Origin: Apium graveolens
Lineage: Eukaryota > Streptophyta > Magnoliopsida > Apiales > Apiaceae
Length of the DNA stretch: 64,000 bases
NCBI RefSeq assembly: GCF_009905375.1
Contig: NC_133653.1
Location: 84,856,079 to 84,920,078, forward strand
Direction of reading: 5' to 3'
The notes under the pieces are model-generated. The model worked only from the letters and a program-made list of their open reading frames with translations. It did not search any database and had not been told where the DNA came from. The translations under genes were made by a program, and so were the position numbers. Below, piece after piece: positions 37,471 to 49,067 of this stretch. Numbering within the stretch: the stretch's first letter is position 1; every line of letters begins with the position of its first letter.

Positions 37471-40100
37471 CTTTGGAAGTGTTGATAAGAGATTTTGAGA
37501 AGATAGAGAAGCATTAGGGTGATGGTGACTGATCATGAGATAAATCAAGGTTTGAAGGCATAAGCGATACATATAATTAATCCCCTTTAAGTTGGGAGTA
37601 TTCGATGAAACTTTGAGATAGATTGATGGATTAATAAGGAAACACGAATGGACCGAGGAGACAGGAGAACAAGAAATTAGGAAATTTGATGAAGGAAGTG
37701 ACCTTCAAGAATGTGAAGTGTATGTAAGACCTGTTACTTGATACCCAGAAAGGGAGACGCTGAAGGATATCCCAATAATGAGATGATAGTTGAGATGAAT
37801 AACATAGGTAAATGAGTAATTACAACTAAAAAGTTCACGTTGGACACCACCAATATCTTCCAGAACATCCTTGCTATCATTACCGAATCAAGCAAGAAAA
37901 GTAGATAACCGTTGATATTTTTTGGAGGCCATATAGATTGACCTCAGTTTGGAAAAGGATGTTACCATGAAACGATGAACAGACTATCCAGGTGAGAATG
38001 ATGGAATAGGATACCCTTATATGGGATATATGACTTGATTTATCCATGGAAGGATGCAAGTACCTTTTTAAAGGTGGAACTAAGGATAGAGCCTCGATAA
38101 CTTGAGATGAACCCTAGGGGAATGCATAAAGGTTGGCATTTCACCCTTAATAGGGACATTATGAGTTTTGACAGTATGAATTGGAAGGATTAAGGTAACG
38201 ACAACCTTTAAAGATCAATGGAGAAAGTTTTCAGAACTATATAGACAATGGTTCTAATATTAGTAAATGGTATCTTGATATGCCATATACCTCAGGATTA
38301 CAGGAGGAATGATTTAAGGATAACCTTAGAGGTTTTACAAGGAGAAAGGTAATATTCAAAGTTCTCAAGAATATAAATTTTGATAAAGAAAATATGACGT
38401 AATTATAATAATGCCAGGTGGGGCACGTGTTGAACCATAAGAAAGTATAGATCGGCCCAACTAAGGTCGATATTGGTGAAAATAAGAAGGACCCAAGATA
38501 AGATATGTAGTATGATCGAGAGTCAGCCGTGATGATGTTCACATTTAGAGACTAAGGCAATAACTTATGGAAAAATGGTGATATTTTTTTTCTCACCAGA
38601 ACTTAAGAAGAGCATTTTCACATAAGCTGTGATGGGAAATGAGGTAGAAAATTTAGTTGAAGGTGGTTCAAAAGACATTGATTACAAGGAACTATTAATA
38701 TCAGGAAAGGCCAATGAGGTGGCAGAAGCTTAAGTGTAAGAGAGTAATTATAAGTGCTCGTGCCAAAAAAATACAGTAATGCTGGTTAAAGCTGGGAAAG
38801 TTGTATTATAGTATGGAAGATTGACATTCTGTCTGATGACTGTGCAATACTCAATCGTAATAGTAGGTTGTTAGAGGTTTAATTCATGTTAGTCGCTATG
38901 AGCGGGCTACCCATATTAGAAGGTCGTAGCTTGAGATAAGTCAGGACCATGTTCCAAAAAGGACTAAATGAACCCTTGAGTTTCTAGTCTCCTATTGAGG
39001 ACATATGATTAATAATGGTATCAACCTGCTATCATTGCTTTTATTGAAACTCTTCTGCAATTTTATCTGCTTTATGTCATATAAATATAAAGTCGGAAAA
39101 GGTATTACCTGAATCACATATGGTGATTATGTTACCTCCTTAGAAAATTTCGATACGACAGGTATGGACTCCGTATGATTAGCTATTAAGATTCCAAGGA
39201 AAACAAATGATTACAGTACGTCAGCGGCGGACCATAGTAATACAATAATGATTATGCAATTAATGAGATAATAACAACCGTGAGGGTTGTATTATAATGG
39301 ATGTTAAGACTGAGTACCACTAATCGGGTCATGGAAATTTATAAGTTATCGTTGATACACTAAATAAGTTGATTATATCCCTATTGAATATTTATTCCTT
39401 CTTATCGACAGAGAGTCGTATTACTATACGAGGAAGGTAGTGGTGCAAACGTAGAAGTCTAGTAACGATGATGTCTAGAATGAAATCCCAGATTCGATTT
39501 CGATATCGAGGGATTTTCAAGGGTGATTATCTATAAGCTCGAGCAAGAGCATGGGTTCGTAAAATGATGGACGGGATAGCAAAATATTCAGGCACGTGAA
39601 ATGCAATGCAATAATATTTGATTCCAAGCCAGATATTTGGTGACCATATTTATTATATATATATATAATTCTCTTAAGTTCATTCTTTTCTCTCCTTTTC
39701 ATTTCGCGTAAACGGAGAATAACAACCCTTCCAAAAGGGGTGGTATTGTCGAATGACTATCGATCTGTGTGATAGAAGCCTAATAGGATACCATATGTTA
39801 TTTAATTGCTTGTCAAGTACTAAAGGATGGCCTCCTTCTATACTAACTATGCATGTAAAAAATGTTCTTGATCATAGTGATCTCTCAATAAATTCTTTTA
39901 CTCCAATATGATTGATCAAGCTTTCAAAGATAAAAGCAGCTAGAAAAGGAGTAGTATAAGGTTGACGCATTTATTAAAAGGTTATAGAACACTAACAAGA
40001 AAAAGTGTAATGAGTATAGTATTATGTATGAAAGATAGTATCGATTACGAACTGGAAAAGAGTGGATATTGAGAAGCAAAAGCTATAGCACTAGAAGCTA
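37471..40100 (+). other. Degenerate stretch inside the chromovirus-like element, no recognisable domain
   Basis: About 2.6 kb at the place where the integrase N-terminus and catalytic core should be. I cannot read any integrase motif on either strand. It could be highly mutated pol or an unrecognised insertion. A short (TA)n tract lies at 39653-39668. Confidence 0.4.
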
Positions 40101-40858
40101 TAATGAGTTTCCGTACGATAGACTTGAAAGAAATTCGGAATGATCACTTAGCACGAATTGAGTTTCTTTCAATGATAGATGATATGACAGTGTTGGAATG
40201 TCACCTTATGAGGCCATGTATGTAAAAAGATGTTGATCCCTTATATTGGGATGACGTTGGAGAGCGCAAGATGCTCAGACCAGCAGTGGTCCGAAGGACC
40301 AAGGACATAATAAATTCAATTTGAGGACGGCTGGTAGCAACCCCAGGATGGACAAAAGAAGTGTACTGATTTGACTGGAAATGACAAAGAGTATGAAGTA
40401 AGGGACCTAGTGTTGTTAAAGGTATCCCCTTGGAAAGGATTGATGAGATTCGGAAAGAAAGAAAAGCTAAGTCCATGATTTATTGGACCCCTGAATATAT
40501 TAAGATGTATTAGGAAGTTATCATATGAACTAGCCCTACCCCCGAACCTGCAGGAAGTTTATAACACATTCCAAGTATCAATGTTAAGGAAGTATGATCT
40601 GGATGCGAGAAACATAGTGGAATATGAACACGTAGTCATGCAACAGGATTCAAATTATGTGGAGCAACCAATAAGGGTTATGGATCAAAAAGGGACAAGT
40701 GATTAATTAGGAACATGATTATCAAACTAGTTAGAGTTTTTTGACAGAACCACAATGTGCAAAGATGACTTGAGAATTAGAAATATAAATGCTAGAAAAG
40801 TATCCCCAGCTCTTTTCTATCTAATTCCGGGGCGGAATCCTTTTATGGAGGGGAGACT
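40101..40858 (+). pseudogene. pol: Integrase C-terminus and chromodomain remnant of the chromovirus-like element
   Basis: Fragments in shifting frames read NDHLARIEFL, PLYWDDVGERKML, RTKDIINSI and KERKAKSMIYW, the usual integrase C-terminal series of Tekay/Del-type elements. Near 40720-40830 KLVRVF, a decayed hydrophobic core and MLEKYPQLF match the end of the chromodomain that closes pol in this group. The reading ends just before a purine tract (GGAGGGGAGA, 40847-40856). Confidence 0.72.
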
Positions 40859-40859
40859 T

Positions 40860-41690
40860 TAATAATCCCAAAAATTTTGGAACTTTTGAAACCCTGATAA
40901 ATAGTAACTTTTGCTGATTTTGCTGATTAAGAAAATTTATCAGACCATGCCATATAGGAGTACTGTTATGGAAATTCTAAGATCTTTTTAGCATTCCATA
41001 AAGTAAATAAGTGTATTTAAAGGTCATCAGAATTCGAATTCAAACACTTTGATTTTTCCCGAAAATCCACCAGATACTGAAATAATTGATTTTAAGGTAA
41101 CATGATTAAAAGGATTTCAATTCAAGGATTATAAGATAGGATCATTAAAGGAATATAAAATATTAAGAAAGGTCTAGAGAAACCCATGTAATAAGATCTC
41201 GATATGATCCCTCAAACGAACGAGAACGAGAGTTAAGCGAGCCGTAAAACAAATAAATGACCAAGAGGCAAGCACATGCAAGTAGCATGGGAAGGAAGCT
41301 TCCAAGAGAAGCTAAATTATGTGGTGAAAAGGTAAGACACCTTCGTACCACAAGAATTTGGCAAGTGGCAACAAAGTGACATAAGCAAGATGACATAAGC
41401 TTAGTAATGTAAGCATGGTTAAGAAGATATTTTGCAAGATTGATTATTGGCCAAGTATTTTAACTAATTAACTAAACTAGGTTAAGAATTAACCAAGCAA
41501 GCTAGCCTATAAATAGTAAGCAAGGAAATCAAGAAGCATTTTTTTCTTCATCCGAAATAAATTTGATGTTTCAGTTTGAACCGAAATAAGAACATTTTGA
41601 TTTAGTTTTAACCGATTAAAATTAATAAAAAGGATTTATATTTATTTAAATATTAATTATATTTAATATATTTAATATATTTACTATAAG
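40860..41690 (+). repeat. Start of the 3' LTR of the chromovirus-like element (truncated)
   Basis: It begins TAATAATCCCAAAA right after the polypurine tract; the ancestral start was probably TGTAATAATCCC. A TATA box TATAAATA lies at 41518-41525. The far end is not found; the sequence grades into a different, F-box-gene-associated region, so the border is approximate. Confidence 0.6.
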
Positions 41691-42032
41691 TATTATTTTT
41701 AATCACTACCAGCCTATCTATTATTCTATTTTCACACGAGCTAACCTAAATCTTTTCCAACTTTGCCGCCGACCCTAACCAGCAACCTCATATCTTCTAT
41801 TCAGTATTTCAATTTCAATTCCATCTTATATTAATATGTTCCTTACCATCTAATGTACATGAGCATGTTGTATGAAGATTCCTTGGTTACACATAATACA
41901 TCACACTTTCTTAATTCTATTTCATTTACCTTTCTATTACAGATAGAGTGCATCAATTTTGTGCATAATTTCAATAGTCAAGCCACAAATCAAGCCTTCA
42001 TTCTGTTCAACATTCTTTTTTGGGTCACATAC
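41691..42032 (-). other. Probable intron of the F-box pseudogene
   Basis: On the minus strand this begins GTATGTGACC at 42032, a strong 5' splice signal after AAAG. It is AT-rich with no coding. No acceptor was recognised before the gypsy LTR. Confidence 0.4.
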
Positions 42033-42128
42033 CTTTGACAGAAACCAATGTAGCTGGTACCCTACCGTGTCAACATGGAAAACTACACTTCATTTTTTAT
42101 TTTGGATGGTAAATAGAGCATTTTTTAT
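42033..42128 (-). pseudogene. F-box pseudogene, third fragment (C-terminal)
   Basis: Continues the fragment at 54861-54937 across the Tat insertion. The first codons read KKCSIYHPK, giving VWVLYKNKKCSIYHPK when joined. A second frame then reads VVFHVDTVGYQLHWFLSK up to the splice donor at 42032. Stop and frame change show decay. Positions 42124-42128 (TTTAT) form the left target duplication of the Tat element. Confidence 0.5.
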
Positions 42129-42711
42129 TGGTAGTACATGTAGCTCCCGCAAGAACCAAGCTCGCACTCCTAACTCAATCCAGTCCCGTACGCTGCTAGT
42201 CCTAATTGGCTCAGTCCCGCAAGCCCAATGTTCGGAGATCCCAGCACATGAAACACTCGCCTAAGAACATGATAGGGACAATTGTCACCCATCAATCATG
42301 GGAATAATCAGGGCACGTGTCAGAAGATCCTCAGAACATTCCTCAGCCAATCCCGCCCTGACACATTTAAAGCATCCACTCCAGCCAGGTTTACTCCGCT
42401 CCTAGAACCGACGACTACGATTTAAATGTACCAACCCCTAAACCCTACCCTTGGGTTATAAATAGCCCAAGGAGGAAAGGTTTTGGGGTTAATCACTCTC
42501 ACACACTCATAAACACACACAATTACCTTCCATTCCTACCTATCTTCATCTTCCCCAAAAGCGAGTTTTTACTCTCATACCGGAGATGCCGCGGGACCCA
42601 AACCCCCCATCCGGTGTTGTTTTGTAGAAACCCCACCAAAGCTACACCTCCATCGTAGCGAAGGATCCAGGCATGGCGTCGAAGGAGTGGCCCTGCCATC
42701 AGGAGTTATCA
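42129..42711 (+). repeat. 5' LTR of the Tat-lineage element
   Basis: 583 bp ending GTTATCA before the primer site. TATA box (TATAAATA) at 42457-42464, followed by the C-rich transcribed part. Confidence 0.9.
42457..42464 (+). promoter_or_regulatory. TATA box of the Tat-lineage 5' LTR
   Basis: TATAAATA within GGGTTATAAATAGCCC. The 3' LTR has lost these bases (GGCTATAGCCC near 54609-54619). Confidence 0.65.
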
Positions 42712-42730
42712 TTTGGCGCTAGAAGGAGGG
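42712..42730 (+). promoter_or_regulatory. Primer-binding site of the Tat-lineage element
   Basis: TTTGGCGCTAGAAGGAGGG directly follows the LTR, the wording seen in Tat-type elements. I do not assign the tRNA with certainty. Confidence 0.7.
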
Positions 42731-43196
42731 GCTCTCTATCCTTGGGTTTCGGTGCCCCTGGATTCACCTTCATCACCAAGCTCTTAAAGAGTCTATTGCT
42801 TTAACTTGTAAGAACCCAAGCAACCAAGATCTCTCATAAATATGAATGTTGTTTATTTAAGATACGTTTGTGTGTGCTCGTTGTTTTAGGCCACATTTGT
42901 GTGAGCCCTGTTTCATTGATTTAAGCCACATTTGTGTGTGTTATTGTTAGTTTTGATTGTTTTAGAACCCCGATTTTGCTCTAGTTTACATATTGCCTTT
43001 GTGTTCTAGAGCCCGACTGCCCTCACTCTACCACTTTGTTAAGTAGTCCCAGAAGATTGTTTAAACTAGTCCCAGAAAGCTGTTTGTTACTGCTTGTTAT
43101 TTTTCTGGATAATTTTTGCGATTTTTAAAAAAGCAGCCTTAGATTGATACTGTTAGTTGGAAATTTTTGTTAGTCGTTGTTGGTATTTTTGAGACA

Positions 43197-44693
43197 ATGG
43201 CAAGAGTAGAAAAGCATACTTCTGGAAGACCCTCTGCTAGCACTTAGGTCCAGGAGCCGGACCACTCCCAGGCTCAGGACCCGGGAGCCGACCAAGAAAC
43301 ACTCCAGGAGCAACCATTGCAATATACTCCAGTTATGGAGAGGCTTGTCAACACTCGGGACGCCAGGACCCTCATTAAACAGAACCAATGCAAGTACACT
43401 AATGTCCCGGTGGCTGACGAGCACATGGACAACCTCAAAAGTAATGAGTTGGCAGAAGCAATCTGACTCTACAAACATGAGCAAACGCGGCTCCAGGAAG
43501 AAGCAAAACTTGAGGAAGAACCGGAGGAGTCTGGAGACTCCCAATAATCTAAGAGGTTTGTCTTTGACCGGATTGGAGCTAAGGGACAGAAGAACAAAAA
43601 GGATCAGGAAAATAAGAAAGAAACAGAAGCGGCCAAGTAAAAGACTGGAAGAGATGCGGGAGCAAATCAGAAAGGAAGAAGAAGTAAAGCTCGAACTAAA
43701 GATACAAAAAAGAATGCAGTTAGAAGAAGAAAAGCTACTGGCCAAGTCCAGGACCAAGACCCGGAGGGATCCCACTCCGGAGCTGATTTTTGATGATGAA
43801 GAAGAGGAGAAGCAGAAAGACCTAAAAGACATGATCTATGAATTACAAAGGAAGATGGACAGAGACTTCGGAGTAGAAATTGGGGAAATATTAACTACTT
43901 TTAGCCACTCATTGGAGGCTATTCCCCATCAGCGGGACCTGAAGCACTACAATTTCGATTCTTTCGACGGTCTGGAAGACCTAGAAGAACACTTGAACTA
44001 CTTTGAGTAGATCGCGCAAATATATTACTACAATGACTTGACAAAATCAAGGTTCTTCGCATCAACCCTTAAGGGAGGAGCCCAGAGATGGTTCGGCAGG
44101 ATCCCCTCCCGCAGAATCCATAGTTTGAAGGAGTTTCGCGCATCTTTTCTTTGAAGATTTCGAGTAAACTAGACATATGAAATGCATATGTCCACCTGGA
44201 AACCATCCACCACCATGACAATGAGTCCCTATCAGCCTACATGTGCCGGTTCTAGGAAGCAATCAACAAGGTCTTGAATCTGGACGAGCACGAAGCTCTG
44301 AGCATCTTCAGGAGAAACTTAGATCCGGAGCACAATGAAAGATATATAGTGGAACTAATCAATAGGGAGCCGCAAAGTCTGGAAGCAGCTTACTCCATGG
44401 CTTCCAAATTCATAAAAGAAACTGATGTACTCCAGGTAATGAGGATGACCCGGAGTGGGGGATCCAGGAGTAAGAACACTGATGACCGACTGAAAGGGGG
44501 TTACCATCAAGACAAGAAGTTCAAACAAAACCAACAGAACAAAGAAAGACAAACTACTCCAGTTTTTCAGAGACTCGGTCCTAAGCCGGAGTCCAAGAGC
44601 GATCCAGGTTCCGTGAAGCAGCCTCGGGAGCCGAAACAGGAGCCGGACTGGACTCCTCTCAACATGACCCGTGAAGAAACTCAAAGAAGGTAA
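43197..44693 (+). pseudogene. gag: gag of the Tat-lineage element
   Basis: ATG at 43197 (MARVEKHTSGRPSAST) is followed by an early stop. The reading then continues in three frames: an acidic/basic coiled-coil-like region (43600-43860), the retro-gag core (HLNYFEQ-like text at 43992, then FFASTLKGGAQRWFGRIPS near 44057), and the C-terminal capsid and nucleocapsid part 44274-44693 (NLDEHEALSIFRRNLDPEHN, then a basic, glutamine-rich tail). No zinc knuckle is obvious in the last part; the next segment has C-X8-9-C text. The product would build particles. Frameshifts near 43550 and 44160 disable it. Confidence 0.8.
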
Positions 44694-44725
44694 AAGACAA
44701 ATCTTTCTATTATGCTCTGAAGCCA

Positions 44726-45190
44726 ATGCAAACTCCTACGGAGAGCAGGCCATATAATAGGCAGTGCGATTATCATGAGACCCATGTCCACAAGACTGAG
44801 AACTGCTTATCACTCAAGTACTTCATTGAGGACCAAGTGAAGAAAGGAAATATGAACACGTACTTAGTCCGGGACAACAAATACAGAGGGGAGGCGCAGA
44901 AGAGAGGAAAGAACGTAGTTAATGTAGTCCTAGGAGGCTCCCACTCCCCACCTCGGAGCCCGGACTTCGGTGAAGAAATGCTCTCAATCCAATCACTCCC
45001 AGATCTGGTGATATCCTTCAGCAGTAAAGACTATGAAGGAGTCAACCCTCATCACAATGCAGCTTTAGTTGTCACCTTGGACATCTTTGATAATGAAGTA
45101 AGAAGAATGCTGGTAGACAATGGTTCCTAAGTAAATATTCTCTTCAAGCACACAGTGGATCGAATACAGTTAGGGAGCGTCCGTTAAAAT
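44726..45190 (+). pseudogene. pol: Protease region of the Tat-lineage element
   Basis: Starts with the knuckle-like text QCDYHETHVHKTENCLSL (typical of Tat gag ends). It then runs through a spacer to ALVVTLDIFDNEVRRMLVDN and the active-site motif VDNGS at about 45114-45128, directly followed by a stop and VNILFKHTVDRIQLG. Retropepsin of the gypsy type. It would cut the polyprotein. Confidence 0.75.
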
Positions 45191-45714
45191 AATTTCTGAG
45201 AGGATCCACTCTATAGGTTCGGACACAACTTAGTCCCGATCCAAAGGACTTTGTATCTAACTATCATTTTTGGAACTGCTCCTAACCAAGTAACTCATGT
45301 CATAAATTTCTACGTCATCAACACTCCTTCATCATACAATGGAATCATCGGCAGGTCAGCTCTAACCATGATATAAGCGATAACTTCAATCTCCCATCTC
45401 AAATCAAGTTCCCAACCTCGACAGGAGTCGGGGAGATAAAAGAAGATTATGGAGTTGCTGAAACATGCTATAAACAGGGGTTAGTCATGGAAAAAACCCA
45501 TCAGGATAACAAAAGGAAGGCCACAGTCCTTCACAAATAGCAAAGCATCAAGAAGCACCGACCCCGGCCAAGTGCAGAAACAACAAAAGAAGTACAACTC
45601 ATTGAATCAAGTCCGGACCGAGAAGCAAGCATACCAAGTCCGGAAGGACCGACAAGCAACCAAGTCATGGAAGTCGACAAGCCAAATTAGGTCCCAGGCC
45701 GAGTTAGTCCTATC
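45191..45714 (+). pseudogene. pol: Protease C-terminus and protease-RT linker of the Tat-lineage element
   Basis: Readable text in mixed frames (AITSISHLKSSSQPRQESG-like) marks the protease end. A charged linker up to 45714 has no domain. Several stops. Confidence 0.5.
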
Positions 45715-47640
45715 ATGCAAGCAACCAAAGACAAAGGATCAGAGCAGGGAAACTTCTACCTGAAGAAGAACTCTGAAGCCCGAATTTATCAAATAGTATC
45801 AAACAAAGAACAAGCAAAAATTGAAGCTGCAGTTGAAACAGAAGAAGTCCAGGTTGATGAAAGCAGTCCTAATAAAAAGGTGAAAGTTGGGTCAGGACTC
45901 GAAGAGTCCTTCAAAGAAAGACTAGTGTCCTTGCTCCGGGAGTACAAAGATGTTTTTTCCTGGAGTCCAAGAGACATGCCCGAACTATATGAGTCCATAG
46001 CAATGCGCAGCTTGGACGTCAACCCCAACAGAAAACCCGTCAAGCAGAAGCGAAGGAACTTCTCCCTGGAGAGGCAAAAGGCGATAGACGAAGAAGTGGA
46101 GAAGCTACTTAAAGCAGGAATCATCAAAGAAATCAAATACCCGGAGTGGCTAGCCAACGTTGTCATGGTGAAGAAGTCCAACGGCAAATGGAGAATGTGT
46201 GTGGACTACACTGATTTGAATGATGCATGCACGAAGGACCCATACCCTCTCCCCAATATTGATCAATTGATAGATGCCACCTCCGGACATATAATGCTAA
46301 GTTTTATGGACACCTTCTCCGGATATAACCAGATCAAGATGAACTCGAAGGACATACCTAAGACAGCATTCATAACTCACAGAGCAGTCTATGCTTATGT
46401 GATGTTGCCATTCGGACTGACAAGCACATGATCCACTTACCAAAGAGCCATGAACAAGATATTCAAATCCCAAATCAGGAGGAACGTGGAGTGCTATGTC
46501 GACTACATGATCTCCAAATCAACAACTATACCAGGACACGTAGAAGATCTGAAGGAGTGCTTTGACAACCTGAGGAAGAATCAACTTAAGCTGAATCCGG
46601 AGAAATGCCCCCTCGGAGTAGGAGCAGGAAAGTTCTTAGGATTCATGATCAGAAACCGAGGAATAGAAGCTAATCCGGAGAAGATGAAAGCAATCCATGA
46701 GATGAGGGCTCCCAGGACCCAAAAAGATATGCAGAAACTAGCAGGTTCCCTAGTAGCACTCAGGAGATTTGTCTCAAAACTAGCAGAGAGATGCTTACCA
46801 TTCTTCAATTTAATCAAGGGAGTAAGCAACAAGAAAGAGATAAACTGGAGTCCAGAGTGCCAAAAGGCATTTGAGGAAATCAAGTCCTACCTCTCTCAGC
46901 CACCAGTCCTAACTAAAGCACAACCAGGAGAGCCTCTCTACTTATACTTATCAGCAGGAGCACAAGCAGTAGGAGCTACCCTAATCAGGGAAGAGAATGG
47001 AAGATAGAAACCAGTCTACTACGTACGCCAAGTTCTTAAATATGCGGAAACCAGATACCCAAGACTAGAGAAGTTTGCCTTTGCATTAGTCATAACATCA
47101 AGAAAGGAAGATAATCCACAAGCTAGATGTTTCGGGAAGACTAGTCAATTGGGATGTGGAGTTGAGCCAGTTCAATTTAAGCTTCATACCTAGGACTGCC
47201 ATTAAAGCTCAAGCACTTGCAGATTTCATAATCGAATGTAACTTCCTGGAGGCACACCAAGATATAAATCTAGGAGTCTGGACCCTGAAAGTAGACGATT
47301 CTTCAATTAACGAGAGGTTGGGAGCTGAACTCATACTAAATAGCCCTGAGGAATTCATAATTCAAACAGCCATATCTTTCGGCTTCCCTGCAACTAACAA
47401 CCAGGAGGAATATGAGGCATTGATTGCAGGACTAAAGCTCTCCAGAACTCTGAGGGTCCGGGACTTAAAAATCTACAGCGACCCTATTCTGGAAATATAT
47501 CAAGCATTGGTTTAAAGTTACCTAGCTTCAATCCCGAAGCATCAAGTTGTGCAAATATATCGAGAATAAAATGAGGAAGCGGATATTCTATCCAAGTTAG
47601 TCCGAAACTCATCAGATCTGGACTACTCAGTCTATTTTGA
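45715..47640 (+). pseudogene. pol: Reverse transcriptase and dual RNase H of the Tat-lineage element
   Basis: Reverse transcriptase runs from about 45930 (VKQKRRNFSLERQKAIDEEV, WLANVVMVKKSNGKWRMCVD, FMDTFSGYNQIKM, MLPFGLT) with one stop at 46430. The catalytic box at 46495-46506 reads YVDY, not YVDD. The connection and first RNase H follow (INWSPECQKAFEEIK, LYLYLSAGAQAVGATL). From about 47270 a second RNase H of the archaeal type is seen (WTLKVDDSSINERLGAELIL, NNQEEYEALIAGLKLSRTL, KIYSDPILEIYQ). Having both is diagnostic of the Tat group. Stops near 47007 and 47515 and a frameshift near 47110. Confidence 0.87.
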
Positions 47641-47677
47641 AGAACTCCAAAAACCATCTATTAATTCCAGAGAAGTA

Positions 47678-48929
47678 TTGGAAATTGAAAGCAACCAGAA
47701 CCTGATGACTCCTTTCATCAATTACTTAGAGAAATGGGAGCTCCCGGAAGATAAAGGAAAGGTCCAAAGACTAAAAGCCAAGGCAGCCAAGTTCTTCCTA
47801 GAAGATACTACTCTACCGCAGGACTTTCTCCTCTCCTATCCTAAAATGTATTGGCCCAGAAGAAGCAAAATACTGTTTGATGGAAGTACATAAAGGGATA
47901 TGCGGAGATCACATGTCCGAAAAGGCCCTAGCTCATAAGATTATTAGACAAGGCTACTACTGGCTAACTATTCACCAGAATGCAATAAAGTTCGTGAAAA
48001 AATGCAAGGAATGTCAACTCTTCATCAATGTGTCCCGGATCAGCCCAGTCCTACCTTCCTCAGTCCTATCACCAATCCCCTTTGCTGTCTGGAGTATTGA
48101 CATAATGGGACCCTTTTCTCGGGCCAAAGGAGACCTCAGGTACTTGTTAGTTTCAATTGATTATATGACCAAATGGGTTGAAGCAAAAACAATGAGGACC
48201 ATAAACCAGCAAGACTGCATAAAGTTTATGGACAACATTTTGATGAGGTTCGGGATTCCACGAGTCCTAGTATCAGATAACGGACCATAGTTCATCGGAT
48301 TAGAATTCGAGTCCTACCTTCAGGAATGCGGGATCAAGCACAAAAAATAATCAGTAGTATATCCCCAAGGAAATGGGCAAGTAGAAGTCACCAACAGAAT
48401 CCTACTCCGGGGTATTGAAAAGAGACTCAAAGAAAGAAAGACCAGATGGCCAGAAGAACTTCCAAGCGTACTATGGTCCTACAGGACAACCCCCAGGAAA
48501 AGCACCGGAGAAACTCCATTCAAACTAGCTTACGGAACAGAAGCGATGCTTCCTATTGAGGTGGGATCTCTTTCTCACAGAGCGATAAACTTTGATGAAG
48601 AAGCCAATGAAGAAGGACTCAGAACAAATATGGAGTTAATCGACGAAGTCCGAGACCAAGCTATAGAAAAGATGGAAAGATACAAGGAGAAGATAAGGGA
48701 GCACTTCAGTTTGAAGTCCAGAGTCAAAAACTTCCAAGTGGGAGACTTAATTATTCGAGACACAGAAGCATCAGATCCTACAAACACTGGAAAGCTAATG
48801 CCCAAATGGGAAGGACCATACAAGATCAAAGAAGTCCTGAGATCAGGAACCTACAAACTCCTGAACATGGACGGCTCAGAAGTCCCCAATACCTGTCATG
48901 GACTCAGGCTAAGGAAGTTCTACCAATAG
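47678..48929 (+). pseudogene. pol: Integrase of the Tat-lineage element
   Basis: The zinc-binding region (HKGICGDH, then CKECQLF) starts near 47883. The catalytic triad is readable: D in WSIDIMGPF, D in VSDNGP (followed by a stop at 48288-48290) and E in GNGQVEVTNR. The C-terminal part (48546-48929) shows LWSYRTTPRKSTGETPFKLA, VGDLIIRDTEAS, KWEGPYKIKEVL, and ends HGLRLRKFYQ at a stop. Only two or three stops break it, so decay is modest. Integrase would insert the cDNA and make the 5-bp target duplication. Confidence 0.87.
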
Positions 48930-49067
48930 GAAAAAGCAAACAAAGAAACCAAAATCTTGTAGCCAATATGGCAAACAACCAGTTTGTTCTTCCTAACATA
49001 TTGTATGACTGAAATTTCAGATTAATGAAAAACATCTCTCTCTTTATATTTATTAAAAGGATCCAAA

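Noticed and set aside
43170..43832. 220-codon serine-rich minus-strand frame
   Set aside because: It is the antisense shadow of the lysine/glutamate-rich gag of the Tat element. Sense codons match gag, and the serine/leucine bias is the mirror of AAG/GAG codons.
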